DNA of 64,000 nucleotides from Pratylenchus scribneri (Eukaryota; Nematoda; Chromadorea; Rhabditida; Pratylenchidae), in contig JAQSEB010000138.1 in assembly GCA_030063045.1 (NCBI GenBank), forward strand, positions 930,001 to 994,000. The letters are read 5' to 3'. Positions 23,600-36,099 of the stretch are shown here, in pieces. The number at the start of each line of letters is the position of its first letter. Positions within the stretch are counted from its first letter, which is position 1. The notes beneath the pieces were generated by a model, which saw nothing but the letters and a program-made list of their open reading frames with translations, was not told the origin of the DNA and searched no databases. The translations under genes were made by a program, and so were the position numbers.

Positions 23600-24260
23600 A
23601 TTTAATTTATTTTTATAATTTTTTGTTGTGATTAAATACGGGTTTTAATTGATTTTTGGGTGGTAAATCGTTTCTTTAATAAAATCAAATTTAAAAGATG
23701 GCTTTATCGCTCTTCAAAAATGCTAAAAACAAAATAATAAAACAATATTTTAAACAAAGCCAAAATGCTAAAAAAGTAAAAATAAAATAAAAAACTTTAA
23801 GGTCAGCACACTTTTTTGGGTTTTAAAAGATTATTTATGGTTATTTATTAAATATTATAAAAAAAAATAAAAAAAATGTTGAACTCATAATATTTTTCCT
23901 TTTTTAACTTTCATATAAAATGGATCAATTTATAGTATATTAAAAAAATTTTTGACAAAAATGTTAAACATAATATTTTTTCCTTTAAAACTTATAAAAA
24001 CGATCAAAATTTAAAAAAAAATCAGATATTAAATTGCGAGAAATTATTTCAAAATCCTAAAAATTCAAAAAAATAATAATATAAATTTTGTAATCAACCA
24101 AAAATATTTATAATTTGTCGAAATAAATTAAAATCAGAATAAAAAAGGACGATTGGCAATCAAAATAGAATTTTTAATTTTATGGATATTTTTTCAATTT
24201 TTATTAAATTTATGGTTATTAATAAAAGATTCCTAGAAGGGTTATATTTAATATTAGAAT
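23600..24260 (-). repeat. Family A units, minus orientation
   Basis: No gene. Units with CTCATAATATTTTTCC arms near 23885 and 23965. The cores are short; one near 24040 reads GCGAGAAATTATTTC. Confidence 0.5.
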
Positions 24261-24269
24261 CCGTTCCCC

Positions 24270-24785
24270 ACTTTTCTAATCAAAATTCAACTCGCGCATA
24301 ACCGGTTTAAAACCGGTTTAAAAATTTAAACCGGTTTAATTCCCAAAATAAACCTCAAATTCGTAATCCCCATCATCGAAAACCTCTAAAAAAAATTATT
24401 GACCCTTGGTGGGATTCGAACCCGCGACCTCCGTGCAATTCCTCCCCTCTTACCAAATCGGCCACAAAGGAAAAAGTGCCGACTTGGCCCCATTTGCCGG
24501 CTTCTAGGGCCCAGGGTTTTGAGTTTAGTCCCCATAAACCATATATCAATCGAAAGCTGACATTCATGCGCAGTGCCCTTCCTCCAGGCCCAAAACCCAA
24601 AAATCAAAAGGAAAAAAGTTTTACCTGGGCAAACCGAAAAAGTTCAATTTTTGAAACCGGTTTTTGGCTAATATCTCGAAACCAAAAAATGATTTTGAAA
24701 AAGTTGAGGTTTTTCCATATGTGTCATCTGAATAGGAAACTTTTAAAAAAAAGATCTCGAAAAACGGCCGGCTAGAAGTTGAGAT
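24270..24785. mobile_element. GC-richer insert carrying a tRNA-like segment
   Basis: About 515 bases of higher GC in AT-rich DNA. It starts near CGCGCATAACCGGTTTAAAA with three CCGGTTTAA motifs and ends near ACGGCCGGCTAGAAGTTGAG. A tRNA-like segment lies at 24402-24471. Open frames in both strands here look like composition effects. I could not fix ends or a target duplication; a SINE or a nonautonomous element that took up a tRNA are both possible. Confidence 0.45.
24402..24471 (-). ncRNA. tRNA-like sequence (pseudo-tRNA or SINE head)
   Basis: On the minus strand there is an A-box-like TGGCCGATTTGG and a perfect B box, GGTTCGAATCC, about 45 bases apart. Ends TCCTTTG and CAAGGGT form an acceptor-like stem with one G-T pair and one terminal mismatch. 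The D stem and the anticodon stem do not pair well, so I do not assign an anticodon. Best read as a tRNA-derived pseudogene or SINE promoter. Confidence 0.5.
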
Positions 24786-24789
24786 GTTT

Positions 24790-26330
24790 GAAAAAATAAC
24801 GATAAACAGAAAATATTATAATATTATATAAATATTTCGGACAAAAAATGTTGAATTCATAAAATTTTTCCTTTTAAATTCTTTAAATAACCGATCAAAA
24901 ATAAAACAAAATCCAGATTAAAGCAACTTGTGCTGCATTCAAAATACTTAAAATAAACAAAAAATAATATAAAAATATTAAATTTCTGCTGGTCATTTTT
25001 GGATTTTATTAATTTATTTTAAAGTTAATTTAAAATTATTAAAAATTCTTTAACAAATAATTTTAAACTCATAATATTTTTCCTTTTTAATTCTTTATAT
25101 ATCAGATCAAAAAAATATAAAAATCATAATAAAATGAGCGATAGTCACATTCAAAATATTAAAAAAATCAAAAAATAAAAATTTTTAAATTTATACTGAT
25201 ATTTCTAGTACTTTACTAATTTATAATTATAATTTAAAAATTTCTCCGACAAAAATATTAAACTCATAAAATTTTTCTTTTAAATCCTCCATTTAAACCT
25301 TAAAAAATGAAATAAAATTCAAAATAAAAGTTGCTTGGGTGGAAGCTGTGTGCGAAAAAAAATAAAAATATTTTTGAGATTAGCAAGACATTTTTTAAGT
25401 TTTATTTTTTATTTATGGTCAATTTAATTAATTATTAAAAATTCTCTGACAAAAAATGTTGAATTCATAATATTTTTATTTGTTAATTCTTCATATTACC
25501 GATCATAAATAAATTGAAATTGAAAAAAGGCTAAAGTTATCAAAATGCTAAGAAAATTAAATTTACGGACATTTTCTAAACTTTTTTCGATTAAAATTCT
25601 CTGGAAAAATGTTGTTTTTAGACATTATACAATACATTTCAGACGAAATAATGTCATTCGACCCAAAAAACGAGGTCCTAAACGCGCTAGTCTTACCCGC
25701 TTATTTTTGCTGATTTATGAAATTTCTAAATTGAAGTTTTATTAGTTCAATTTTTTATATTTGTTTGAGACATTTTCTTCTTTTTTAAATTTTATGATTT
25801 CTATTTTTTTTATCCAATTGACCACGAATTATTTAAAAGCACTCATTTTTCTGATATATGATATTTATAAAATAAAATTTTTTGATTCAATTTTACAATT
25901 AATTAGATTTTTATATTTAAATGAGCGATTTAATTGGGCATTTTTAATTTTATTCAATAAAAATTAAAATTTTCATTTTTATTGTTGCATTTGTTAAAAT
26001 ATTATTTATAAATAATTTCAGAATTTTGATTTATGAAATTTTTAAAATTAAAGTTTTATGAGTTGCATTTTGCCATTAATTAATAATTTATGATTTTTTA
26101 TATGAATATGAGAGTGATTTTATATTTTCAAAGAAATTTCATTTTTATTCCAACTTTTTTCAAATTATTAAATTTTTTTTTCTAAATTTTTTTTTTGAAT
26201 GCCAAAGGACTTTCATATTTATTTTTTAACATTTATTTTTCTGATTTATTAAATTACTAAACCAAAAATTATATGAGTTTTATTTTTCTAATAATTAAAA
26301 ATTTTTTAAATTTCTTTTAAAAAATAATTC
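24790..26330 (-). repeat. Family A then family B units, flipped
   Basis: No gene I can support. Family A minus-orientation units run to about 25540, for example a core GCAGCACAAGTTGC (minus strand) near 24925. Family B reverse-orientation units follow, leading into the acceptor of exon A. A less AT-rich patch at 25600-25700 (CATTCGACCCAAAAAACGAG) has no match elsewhere in the window and is open in one frame for 66 codons; I see no family similarity. Confidence 0.45.
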
Positions 26331-26342
26331 CTCCTCAAATAG

Positions 26343-26588
26343 GCGCTGATTCCGATTTGGACTCATTGTTGTCATTTCTTCGTTCAATGCCGGCCCAAAA
26401 ATTGGCAGCACCGCTCATTGCAAAATCTGCTTTCATTCGGCATCGAAAAGGACTCGAATTTTGCCCTGTGGTAGATGGCGAATTAATTCCAGCGCCATTG
26501 CCCGAATTGAGGCGTCGAATTAGCCAAGGGGATGGCCCAAAATTGGAGGTGATCATTGGTGGCACCGAATTCGAGGCATTGCTTTTTG
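26343..26588 (+). CDS. Carboxylesterase exon A, intact
   Basis: The best exon A: 246 bases, no stop, acceptor CTCAAATAG and donor TTTTTG|GTGAGA. It reads ADSDLDSLLSFLRSMPAQKL, then a GLEFCPVVDGELIPAPLPE segment, then GPKLEVIIGGTEFEALLF. In the family these correspond to the CLRxxPAxxL helix, the PVVDGxxIP loop and the GxTxxEGxxF strand that holds the acidic member of the catalytic triad (E in GGTEFEA). Entry phase 1 and exit phase 1 match exons X and B. No exon B follows on the plus strand within 20 kb, so this too is a relic or part of an inversion-broken gene. Confidence 0.8.
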
Positions 26589-26699
26589 GTGAGAAAATTG
26601 CCTTAAATTTAATAATTTTAAAAATATATAAAATAATTATTAAATATAATTTTTTTATTTCTTTTTTTTTCAATAATTTTAAGGGAAATTTATTTAAAA

Positions 26700-28900
26700 A
26701 AGAGTAATTTTTATTTTAAATAATTTGATTTTTTAGTATTTTAAATATTTCTTTAGCTCTTTTAAATCAAATTTTATTTCATTTATTAAAGGCAAATATA
26801 AATAATTCAGGAAAAATATTATGATTTCAAAATTTTTTTAAAAATTTCTTTAATATTTAATTAATGTTATAATAATATTAATAAAATTCCAAAAATATAC
26901 AGAAATTTAAAACTTTTATTTTATTTTTGATTTTTTTGACATTTTGGAGACTGCGATCGCTTTTTTATACTGATTTATAATTACTTAATTTTTGATCTGA
27001 AGAACTAATAAAGAAAAAATATTATGAGTTTAAAATTTTTTATTAAAGAATTTTTATTAATAAATTAAATTTAAATTAATAAAATCAAAAAATGTCCAGC
27101 ATTAAAATTTTTATTATATTTTTTTTTATTTTAAACATTTTGAATCAATGTCGCGAATCTTTAATCTAGATTTTATTCCATTTTTAATAGATTATTTAAA
27201 GAATTTTAAAGAAAAATTCTAAGAGTTCAACATTTTTTGTCCGAAATTTTATTTAACCATAAACTTAATAAAATTCAAAAAATACCCTAAAAAATAAAAA
27301 TTCAATTTTGATTACCATCGTTTTAATTTATTTTCGACGAATTATATGAAAAATTTAAAAAGAAAAGATATTATGAGTTCAAAATTTTTTGGAAGGAGAA
27401 AATTTTTAATTGATAATAGAGAAAATTTTTATTATTTAATTTAAGTATTCATAAATCAATAAAATATCAAAAAAGATATAAAAATTTAAATCAAAAAAAT
27501 ACCGAACTTAAATTTTTATTTTATTTTTTTAGCATTTTTTATCTTGGTGTTGGTGTCCATTTATTAAATTTGATTTTATTTCATTTTTGATCCATTTTAT
27601 ATGAAAATTAAAAAAGGAAAAATACTATGAGTTCAAAATTATTTGCCAAAATGGAAAAATTTAATTCATAAAATTTTCATAATGGAAATTTCATAAATCA
27701 GAAAAAATTAGATATTGAAATCATTTATATTTCATAGCCAAAACAAAAAGTTTAAAAAAATAAAATAATTAAAAATTAAAAATTAAAAAAAATAATTTCA
27801 AAATGCATCAATAAAAATGGGAATTTAATATTTGTGATTAAAAATAAAAAAAAGAAAATCACTCAATAAAAGAAAAAGATTAGTAAATTAAATTAATGGA
27901 AAATTTCAACCCATAAAATTTTCATTTTAAAAATTTTGAATATAATTTAAAAACTACGTCCAGATTCAGAATCGGTCAAAAAATAAAAAAATTAATTAAT
28001 TAAAAATGTTAAAAAATGCATTGATCACAAATAAAAATTTTTAAAAAGAAATGCAAACATTGAGTTCGAGTCAGAACCTATTTTAAAAAAAATTTTTTTA
28101 AATCAGAAAAAGATGAAATTGCATTCAATAAAAATGAGAATCTAAACCTTTTGAATAAAATTAAATTGCACAAGAAAATCCCTCAATCAAATAGAAATAA
28201 AGATTCATAAATAATTAAATTAATAAAAAATGAAACTAATAAACCTTTTTCAGTTTAGAAATTTAATTAATCTGAAAAATAATCATTTACAGATGGCATG
28301 CCGTTTGAACAAAAAATTATAAAATAAAACAATTAGAAATGATAAAAAAAATGCATGGATTAATGAGAAAATTCTTTAAAAAATCCAAATGAATTCTAAC
28401 TTCAAATCCGAGTCAGCGTCATGTCTATTTGAGGAGAATTTTTTAAAAGAAATATTTAATTAAAATAAAATAATTATTGGAAAAATTAATCTCATAAAAT
28501 ATTCAATTTTAAAGTTTCTTAAATGAGAAAAATAAATGTAAAATCAAAAATAAAATTATAAAAAAAGCATGCATAAAAATGAGAATTTAAATTTTTTTGA
28601 ATTAAAATAAAAAATGTACAGGAAAATTTCTCACAAATGGAAAAAAAATTAAAAAATTTCATTAATGGGAAAATGCAACTCATACAATTTTAATTTTAAA
28701 AATTTAATAAATTTTAAAAAAAATTGTGCAAATAATTAAAATTACTCTGATAAAAAATTGAACTCATAAAATTTTATTTTTTAAATGAAAAAAATCACAA
28801 TAAAATCCAATAAAACTGCAAATAAAATTATAAAAAATTAAATTCGAATATTTTTAAATTTTTTCATTTTTAAATATTTAAAAACTTATTTTATGAAAAA
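26700..28900 (+). repeat. Family A units, then family B units
   Basis: No gene. Orientation is back to plus for family A (anchors near 26938, 27130, 27532; cores GAGACTGCGATCGC, CAATGTCGCGAAT). Family B units start near 27640 with exon A start fragments at 28062-28085 and 28385-28425 on the minus strand. Confidence 0.55.
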
Positions 28901-28929
28901 TTCCACCAAAAAATTTCACTCACAACAAC

Positions 28930-29117
28930 ATTCAGCAATTTTTGTTCCATTTGCCAATAATGTTCCATTCCCATTGGCAATTTGACCATTGCTTTTTTCC
29001 TTCAGATTTGTTGAAATATTTGGGTCACCGAATTTGGCAAAATTTGTGAATAATGTGCCAACAATTCGCATCATATGTTTATCGTCACAATTTGGCCGAA
29101 ATTTGGAGTAGAGTCTC
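28930..29117 (-). pseudogene. Carboxylesterase exon D, splice sites damaged
   Basis: The minus-strand frame is open: LYSKFRPNCDDKHMMRIVGT, then FTNFAKFGDPNIS and a GNGTLLANGTKIAE end. NFAKFGDPN matches the WxxFAKxGDPN segment near the C-terminus of carboxylesterases. The acceptor side reads TTAAAGAGAC instead of TTACAGGGCC, and five extra bases precede the GTGAGTG donor. Probably the D exon of the 36.2-28.9 kb relic. Confidence 0.75.
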
Positions 29118-29119
29118 TT

Positions 29120-32100
29120 TAAGGTTTAAATCTGATTTTATTTCATTTTTGTCTATTGAATGGAGAATTAAGAATAAAAATTTTATTATTTTAAATTAAA
29201 AATAATTAAATTCTTAAAATCTCAAAAAATTTTTTTTTAATTTTTAGCATTTTGATGAATATTTATGCAACTATTAAATCTGATTTTATTTCATTCTAAT
29301 CTGTTATATGAAGAATTTAAAAAGAATAAAATGCTATGAGTTCAACATTTTTCGAGAAGAAATTTTTATATTAATTATAAATTGAATAAATACCAAAAAT
29401 GTCTGAAAATAAAAAATTTTTAATTTAGTTTTCAATTTTTTAGCATTTTAATTTTGATTAAACTCTTAGCCATTTTAATATTGATTTTATTTGATTTTTT
29501 GACGATTAAATGAAGAATTATAAAAGAAAAAATATTATGATTCAAGATTCAACATCTTTTGTTAAAAATTTTTTAAATAATTATATTCATAAATTAATAA
29601 ATATCAAAAAATCTATCTCATGCTAAATCCCAAAAATTTTTAATTTTTAGCATTTGGAATCTTGAGTCATTTTTATATTTGATATTATTTCATTTTTAAT
29701 CCGTGCTATAAAAAATTAAAAAAGAAAAATTATAAAAGCTCAACAATTTTTGTCATGGATATTTTAAATTAATGCCCGGAAATTTAAAATTGTATTTTTT
29801 GATTATTTTAGCACTTTGATTAGCAGCTTGGGTTTGTATTCTGATTTTAGTTCATTTTTTGTCAGAGAAATTTTTAATCATAAAATAAATTGTCCATAAA
29901 TTAATATAAAAAAAATATCAAAAAAGTGTCCATGTTGATTATAAATTTTAAATTTTTTTTATTAAATATTAAGTGAGTGCTAGATGGAATGCCTTTTTAA
30001 ACTGATTTCATTTTTAATTTGATTTTTAAAAAAATTAAAAAGGAAAGATATTATGAGTTCAAAATTTTTCTCAAAGAAATTTAAATTAACTAGAAATTGA
30101 ATAAAATACCAAATAGTCCAACTACCTATTTTAAATTTTTATTTAATTTTTTGATTATTTTAGCATTTTGAATAAGTTTTTGTCTTTTTATTATATCTAA
30201 TTTTTTTCAATTTTAATCTGTTATATGAATAATTAATAAATAAAAATATTATGAATTCAGCCAAAAAAATATCTTGCTAATTATAAAATTCTTTATTTCA
30301 TTAGTTTTTATTTTATTTTTACGATTTTGAATGTTGTGCTCATTTTTTTCAGTTTAAAAATAAAAATATTATGAGTTCAACATTTTTGTTGGAGAAATTT
30401 TAAAATTAGCTATAAATTAATAAAATTCTAAAAATAACCGGTTTCTTTATTTTTTAATAATAATGGAAAAATACAACTCATAAAATTTTTAATTTAAAAT
30501 TTTAATAAAATCAGAAAAATAAGTTAAAAATTAAATAAGAATCGTTGGCGTTGGCATGGATCAAATCATATAAAAATAACCAAAAATGATCATTTGTTGT
30601 CCCTCACCCTAAAATTTTTTTTTATTTTTTAACAATTAATGAGTGGTTTATTGCCCCCCTTCTTTTTATCCGTATATTTTTTTTACCATTTCATTTTTAT
30701 CTATTCTATGAAGAATTTAAAAAAAAAAAATTTATTAGTTTAACATTTTTAGAAAAATTTTTTATTTAGGAATTTAATCTTTATTTTGGATTTTTTAGTA
30801 TTTTGACTTCTGCCTATGCCTTCTTTTTTTAATAATCTATTTTTTATCTGTTATATGAAGAATTTATAAAGAAAAAATATTATAAGTTCAACATTTTTTT
30901 AAGCGTAGTAATAAATTTAATAAAATTCTAAAGAAAAATGTCCGAAAATTTTAAATTATATTTATTTTATTTTTTTTAATCTTTTAGCATTTGATTTTGT
31001 GTGTAAGTTACTTTTTAAACTGATTTTATTTCATTTTTGATCTATTCTTATATGAAGAATTTAAAAAATGCAAAGAAATTTTTATTTTTTGGTATTTTTA
31101 GCATTTTGAGTTTTGACTGCTGTTCTGGCAGGTTTAAATTTGATTTTATTTAATTTTTGTCTATTAAATGGAGAATTAATATAAAAATTAATTTATTTGG
31201 ATGAGGAAAAAATTATTTATGTAGGTGAAAGTTAAATATTTACAAATTTTCATTTGATCTTTTATTTTTATATAAAAATTTCAAAAATATTATTTTCAAA
31301 TTGGTAATTAATCAACTTATTAACTATTTTCAGATTTTATATTTTTCTTATTTTAATTTATGATTATTTTTGAATAGGATTATTGTGCGTCTAAATTTAG
31401 GTTTTGTTTTATTTTTGATCCTTATATGAAAATTGAAATGAAAAATTTTATGAATTCAAAATTTTGTGTCAAAGAATTTTATTGTAAAATTATCTATAAA
31501 TTAATAAAATCCAAAAATGTCCAGGAAAAATTTTTAATTTTTACCTATATTTTAACTTTTTGATTAGCCGCTTTGGGTTTTTTATTTTAATTTTATTTAA
31601 TTTTTGTTCTGTTATATGAAGAATTAAAAGATAAAAATATATTCTGAGTTCAATATTTTTGTCAGAGAATAAAATTGGATAAGTTAAAATTTATTTATTG
31701 ATTTTTAAAAATTTATTAAATATTTGATTGCCATGCCATTAGTCTTTTTTTTTATTTCATTTTAATCTGGTAGTATTTAAAAATAAAATTTTATGAGTTG
31801 CTAGAGAAATTGTTAAATTAACTATCGCAAATTTAGAATATTATTTAATTTTATGATTGATAACGTTTTTTTGTATAGAAAGTGTCTAAATTTAGGTTTT
31901 GTTTTATTTTTGATCCTTATATGAAAATTAAAAAAGAAAAATTTTATGGGTTCAACATTTCATGGTGAAAAAATTTTTAAATTTGTTAAAATTGAATAAA
32001 GTTCCAAAAATATCTGGATTCCAGAAATTTAATTTTTTTACGTTATAAATGATAATCTTGTTCGTTTAAATCTAATAAAAATTTTTTTATAATTTTTTAT

Positions 32101-32325
32101 TTAATTTTAAATTAATGAATTCCAAAAATTTCCAGCAGAAATATTTATTTTAAGCATTTTGAATTCATTGTAAACGTTTTTTAATCTGGATTTTAATTTC
32201 ATTTTTTTATTTATTATCCAAAGAATTTAAAAGAAAAATTTTATGATTTCAACTTTTTTTCCAAAATTTTTAATTATTAAATTAACCAAAAATTAAATAA
32301 AATTCACAAAAATATTTTTAAATTT
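29120..32325 (+). repeat. Family A array, plus orientation
   Basis: No gene. About fifteen units. Cores include TGAATATTTATGCAAC (29258), ATAAGTTTTTGTC (30171), GACTGCTGTTCTGGCAGG (31117) and TCATTGTAAACG (32163). The 29130-29300 stretch reappears around 53100-53270, with cores that are related but not identical. Confidence 0.6.
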
Positions 32326-32327
32326 AC

Positions 32328-32500
32328 CGTAAAAATGCGATGGACATTTGTAGGGGATTATTTATGTCCACTCCATCCAAATACATTTGTTCACATTGTT
32401 TTCTCCTCTCCTCCGCCATTGTCGTCCCGTTAGGCCCATCGGTAAATTCGCAAATATTTTTGCAATGACATTAAATCCGATTGATTCCGGCCAAGGGCAA
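32328..32500 (-). pseudogene. Carboxylesterase exon B with 5-base deletion
   Basis: 173 bases instead of 178. The minus-strand TTACATTGCCGATGG of open copies is TTACCGATGG here, which shifts the frame in the middle of LRIYIADGPNG. The acceptor (CCAAAAAG) and donor (CG|GTAAATT) are intact. It lies between a partial exon A (34.6 kb) and exon D (28.9 kb) in the expected order. Confidence 0.75.
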
Positions 32501-32509
32501 CTTTTTGGA

Positions 32510-33015
32510 AATTTATTTAAAATTATTCTTAAAAACATTTTAAAAATAAATAAATATAATAATTTTAAAAAATAATTTTATTTTTTACAAATTATTTAAA
32601 TTCTCATATTTAAACAAAAAATTAAAAATAAAATAATTAAAATTTTTAGAAAAAAATGCAGGGATCATAAAAAAATTTTTTAAGAAATGCAAAAAATATG
32701 AGTCCGAATCAAATTCAGCGTTTATTTGAGGGGAACAAGGAATTATTTTTAAGAAATATTTAATTAAAATAAAATTTTATATAATTATTGGAAAAATTCA
32801 ACCCATAAAATATTCATTATTAATATTTCTTAAATCAGAAAAATAATTGCAAAAATCGGAAAAAAATTATGAATATGCATGCAATAAAAATGAGAATTTA
32901 AATTTTTTTGAATTAAAATTAAAAATGCACATAAAATTTTTCAATCAATCAACAGGAAAAAGATTTCTAAAAAAATTAATTATGAGAAAATGCAACTCAT
33001 AAAATTTTTGAAAAT
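32510..33015 (-). repeat. Family B units
   Basis: No gene. Family B anchors with an exon A start fragment at 32695-32728, then a TA-flanked element interrupts a unit at 33018. Confidence 0.5.
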
Positions 33016-33017
33016 TA

Positions 33018-33599
33018 GGGCGTATACGGAACTTTTTATTTTCGAACTGATTCGGGTGAATGATAGCTCATTCGAAAGCGCTCGAAAAACTGAGTCGAAC
33101 TAGGGGTGGGCGAAGTTGCGCCGAGTTGCTCGGCAACTTTTACGCGCATGTTGCCGCGCAACCTAAAATATTATTTTTTGACAAAATTACAACCCGGCGA
33201 TATGTTAGACTTCTTTAAGACTCCTATGCTCCGAGCCCCTAAGCCCTAACCCTAGCCCCAACCCTAATATCCCCTAAACTTAGCCCCAACTCTGAAAGAA
33301 AAATGGCCATAACTTTTTTAATTTTCGGTTTTATGCGAAACCAATGGCAGATTCGGACTCCTCTCATCGAGACGCGTCGATTGAGCTATAATATGACCGA
33401 AAAAAAATTTTAAAAATTTTTCGCGTTTCGACCCATAAGGGGGACCCTTCACTTTTTCAAATTTCGGCATACTGTATCTCAGCCCCTTGGGGGTTTTCAG
33501 ACTTCGCCCACCCCTAGTTCGACTCAGCTCGGCGAGCTCTTTCAAACGAGCTATCACTCACCCGGATAGATCCACAAACAAAAAGTTCCGTATATTACC
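33018..33599. mobile_element. TA-flanked inverted-repeat element, 582 bp
   Basis: Inverted ends of about 100 bases (TATACGGAACTTTTT near each edge, CTAGGGGTGGGCGAAGT at the inner edge), flanked by TA at 33016-33017 and 33600-33601. The interior has a CCCTAAGCCCTAACCCTAGC run (33239-33280) and AGGGGGACCCTTCAC. An open minus-strand frame of 79 codons (33318-33557) shows no family signature and overlaps the inverted repeat. Tc1/mariner-type nonautonomous element is inferred from the TA duplication. Confidence 0.75.
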
Positions 33600-33601
33600 T
33601 A

Positions 33602-36095
33602 ATAACCAAATTGAAATTTTTAGTTTAGAATTCTAAATAAATCTGAAAAATAATTGTTAAAAACATTTACAGCTCAACTCAATTTCGAACAAAAAATTAT
33701 AAAAATAATTAAAAATATTTAAAAATGCACGGATTTATAATAATTTCTAATTTTATTTCATTTTTGATTTGTTCTATGAACAAATAAAAAATAAAAAATA
33801 TTATGAGCTCAATCATTCTAAAATTTTTTATTTCATTATTTTTTTTTTACCATTTTGAATGCTTGTTTCGCTTAATTTGATATTATTTATTTTTGTTCCA
33901 ATTATAAGGAGAGTTTAAAAATATATGAGTTCAATATTTTTAATTTTTAAATTAGCTATAAATTAATAAAATACTAAAAATAAGCGATTTCTTAAAATTA
34001 AATTTTATTTTTTTTAACTTTTATGAATGTCTGAAAGCCCTCATTAAATTTGAATTTTATTTCGTTTTTGAACTTTTTATGAAGAATTTAAAAATAAAAA
34101 TTTTATGGGTTCTAATTTTTTTCAACGAATTTTTAATAATTTATCAAAAAATATCATTTCAGAAATTTGCTGTAAAAAAGCATATGGATTTCAGATTTAG
34201 CGCAACTTTTTTAAATTTTATTTTTGTGTTTAAATATAATTTGATTTTATTTAAATTTTTGATCATTTTATAAATAATTTTAACGAAAAAATATAGCGCC
34301 CCATTTGCAAAAAAATATATAATTAAATAATTAAAATTAAAAAATATTAAAATAAAAAAATCTCTTAGGGCAATCAAATTGAAAAAGATAAAAAAATTTG
34401 ATTAATGCATTGCATTTTGGTGAGGGAATTTCTTTAATTTAATAAATTAAAAAAATAATTATTTAAAATTATTCTATTAATATTTTATTTATTTATTTAT
34501 TTTTACAATGTTTTTAAAATTTAATTTTATTAATGAATTCTATAATTATAAAAATCTCTCCGCCAAGAAATGTTGCATAAATTTTTCCTTTTAAATTTTC
34601 ATATAATAAGGATCACAAGGGGAATTCGGTGCCACCAATGATCACCTCCCAATTTTGGACCATCCTCTTGGTCGGAAATGAAAAATATTTATTTTATTAT
34701 TTGATTTTTTAGCATTTTGAATATAGCTACGTTTTCCCTCTATTGACCACAAAATGTGTTAATTAATTTTTTTTAAAATTAAGTGAATAGCCTTTGCTTA
34801 CAACTTTTTTATCTGAAATTATTTCATTTTTGATCTGTAATATGAAGAATTAAAAAAGAAAAATATTATGAGTTCAAAATTTTTTGTCAAAGAATTATTT
34901 TATAACATTAATAATTTTCCAAAAATGAACAGAAATTTAAAACTTTTAATTTTTTTTTTGACATTTTAGATATGGCTTTGCTTCCTTTATTCTGATTTAT
35001 TTCATTTATAATTGGTGATAAGAAGAATTTAAAAAAGAAAAATATTATGAGTTCAACAGTAATCCTAATATCAAAAATCCATTCGCATTCAAAATCCCAA
35101 TAGAGGAAAATTTTTAAACAATTATAATTCATCCCTTTTTCCATATATTTCGTTAAATAAAATTTTATCTTTAAAGATTTTTATTGCGTAAAGAATTTTG
35201 AAATATTGAATGCTGCATTCGCCTCTTTTAATTTTATTTTATTTAATTTTTGGTATGTTATATGAAGTATCTAAAAATAAAAATTTTTATGAGTTCAATA
35301 TTTTTGATATATAATTAAAATTATTAGAGAATGCATGGTCATGGATTAAAAAGAAAAATTATTTAAAAGAAATGCGAACAATGAGTCCAAATCTGAGTCA
35401 GCATCTATTTGAATAGGAATTATTTTTTTAAAGAAATTTTTAAAATTATTAATTGTTGGAAAAAAACTCATAAAATTTTTGGTTTAGTAATTTAATAAAA
35501 CTAGAAAATATATGTAAAAAATTAATTATGAATCTGGATGTTGAATATGTCCAATAAAAATTATAAGATTATAAAAATTAAATAATTATATAAAAAAAGT
35601 ATTGAATAAAATTGCGAAGTTTTAAAAATATATAAGAAAAATCATTCTTATAATCAAATAAAAAAAATTAAAAATAATTATTAAATGGGAAAATGCAACA
35701 TATATATAAAAATGCCCCAACTGCAACAAAAAATTATAAAATTAAATAATTAAAAAAATTTTTAAAAATTAAAAGAAATATCTCTCATGGCAATCAAATT
35801 GAAAAAGATTGCGAAAAAGTAATTCATAAAATTTTCATTTTATAAAATATTAAATAAAAAAATAAGTGCTAAATTCATATAAAATGATTGAGGTGTATAT
35901 GATTCCGATTTCCGAACAAATTTAATATAGAAAAGATTTTAAAAAATAATTATGTAAAAATATAACTCATAAAATATTCTATATTTTTAATTTATAATTG
36001 CAAAAATAATTGCAAAGGAAACATTTAAAGGACAACAAAGATTTCAACAAAAAATAAAATATTTTTATAAAATTAAAAATTAATCAAATTAAAAA
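33602..36095 (+). repeat. Mixed family A and family B units
   Basis: No intact gene. Plus-strand family A cores near 34020, 34715 and 34965. A 40-base relic of the exon A start lies at 35360-35404 and an exon A interior piece at 34617-34673. The AAAAAAGCATATGGATTTCA string near 34176-34195 recurs at about 54655. Confidence 0.5.
34617..34673 (-). pseudogene. Carboxylesterase exon A, interior fragment
   Basis: The minus strand reads CCAAGAGGATGGTCCAAAAT, then GGAGGTGATCATTGGTGGCA and CCGAATTCC, the GPKLEVIIGGTEF part of exon A. It stops abruptly on both sides; one extra base lies in the KLE part. Together with 35360-35404 it marks the place of exon A in the 36.2-28.9 kb relic. Confidence 0.65.
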
Positions 36096-36099
36096 TAAC

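Noticed and set aside
24402..24471. Functional tRNA gene
   Set aside because: The D stem and anticodon stem do not pair and the acceptor stem has a mismatch, so it was called tRNA-like only.
24373..24775. 73-99-codon frames near the tRNA-like segment
   Set aside because: Three frames overlap on two strands in a GC-richer insert, and one crosses the tRNA-like segment. No family signature.
25545..25745. 66-codon plus-strand frame with a basic patch (RPKKRGPKRASLTR)
   Set aside because: Short, single copy, with no splice or start support; the basic patch looks attractive but has no family match I can name.
33318..33557. 79-codon minus-strand frame
   Set aside because: It lies inside a TA-flanked inverted-repeat element and runs into its arm; composition effect.
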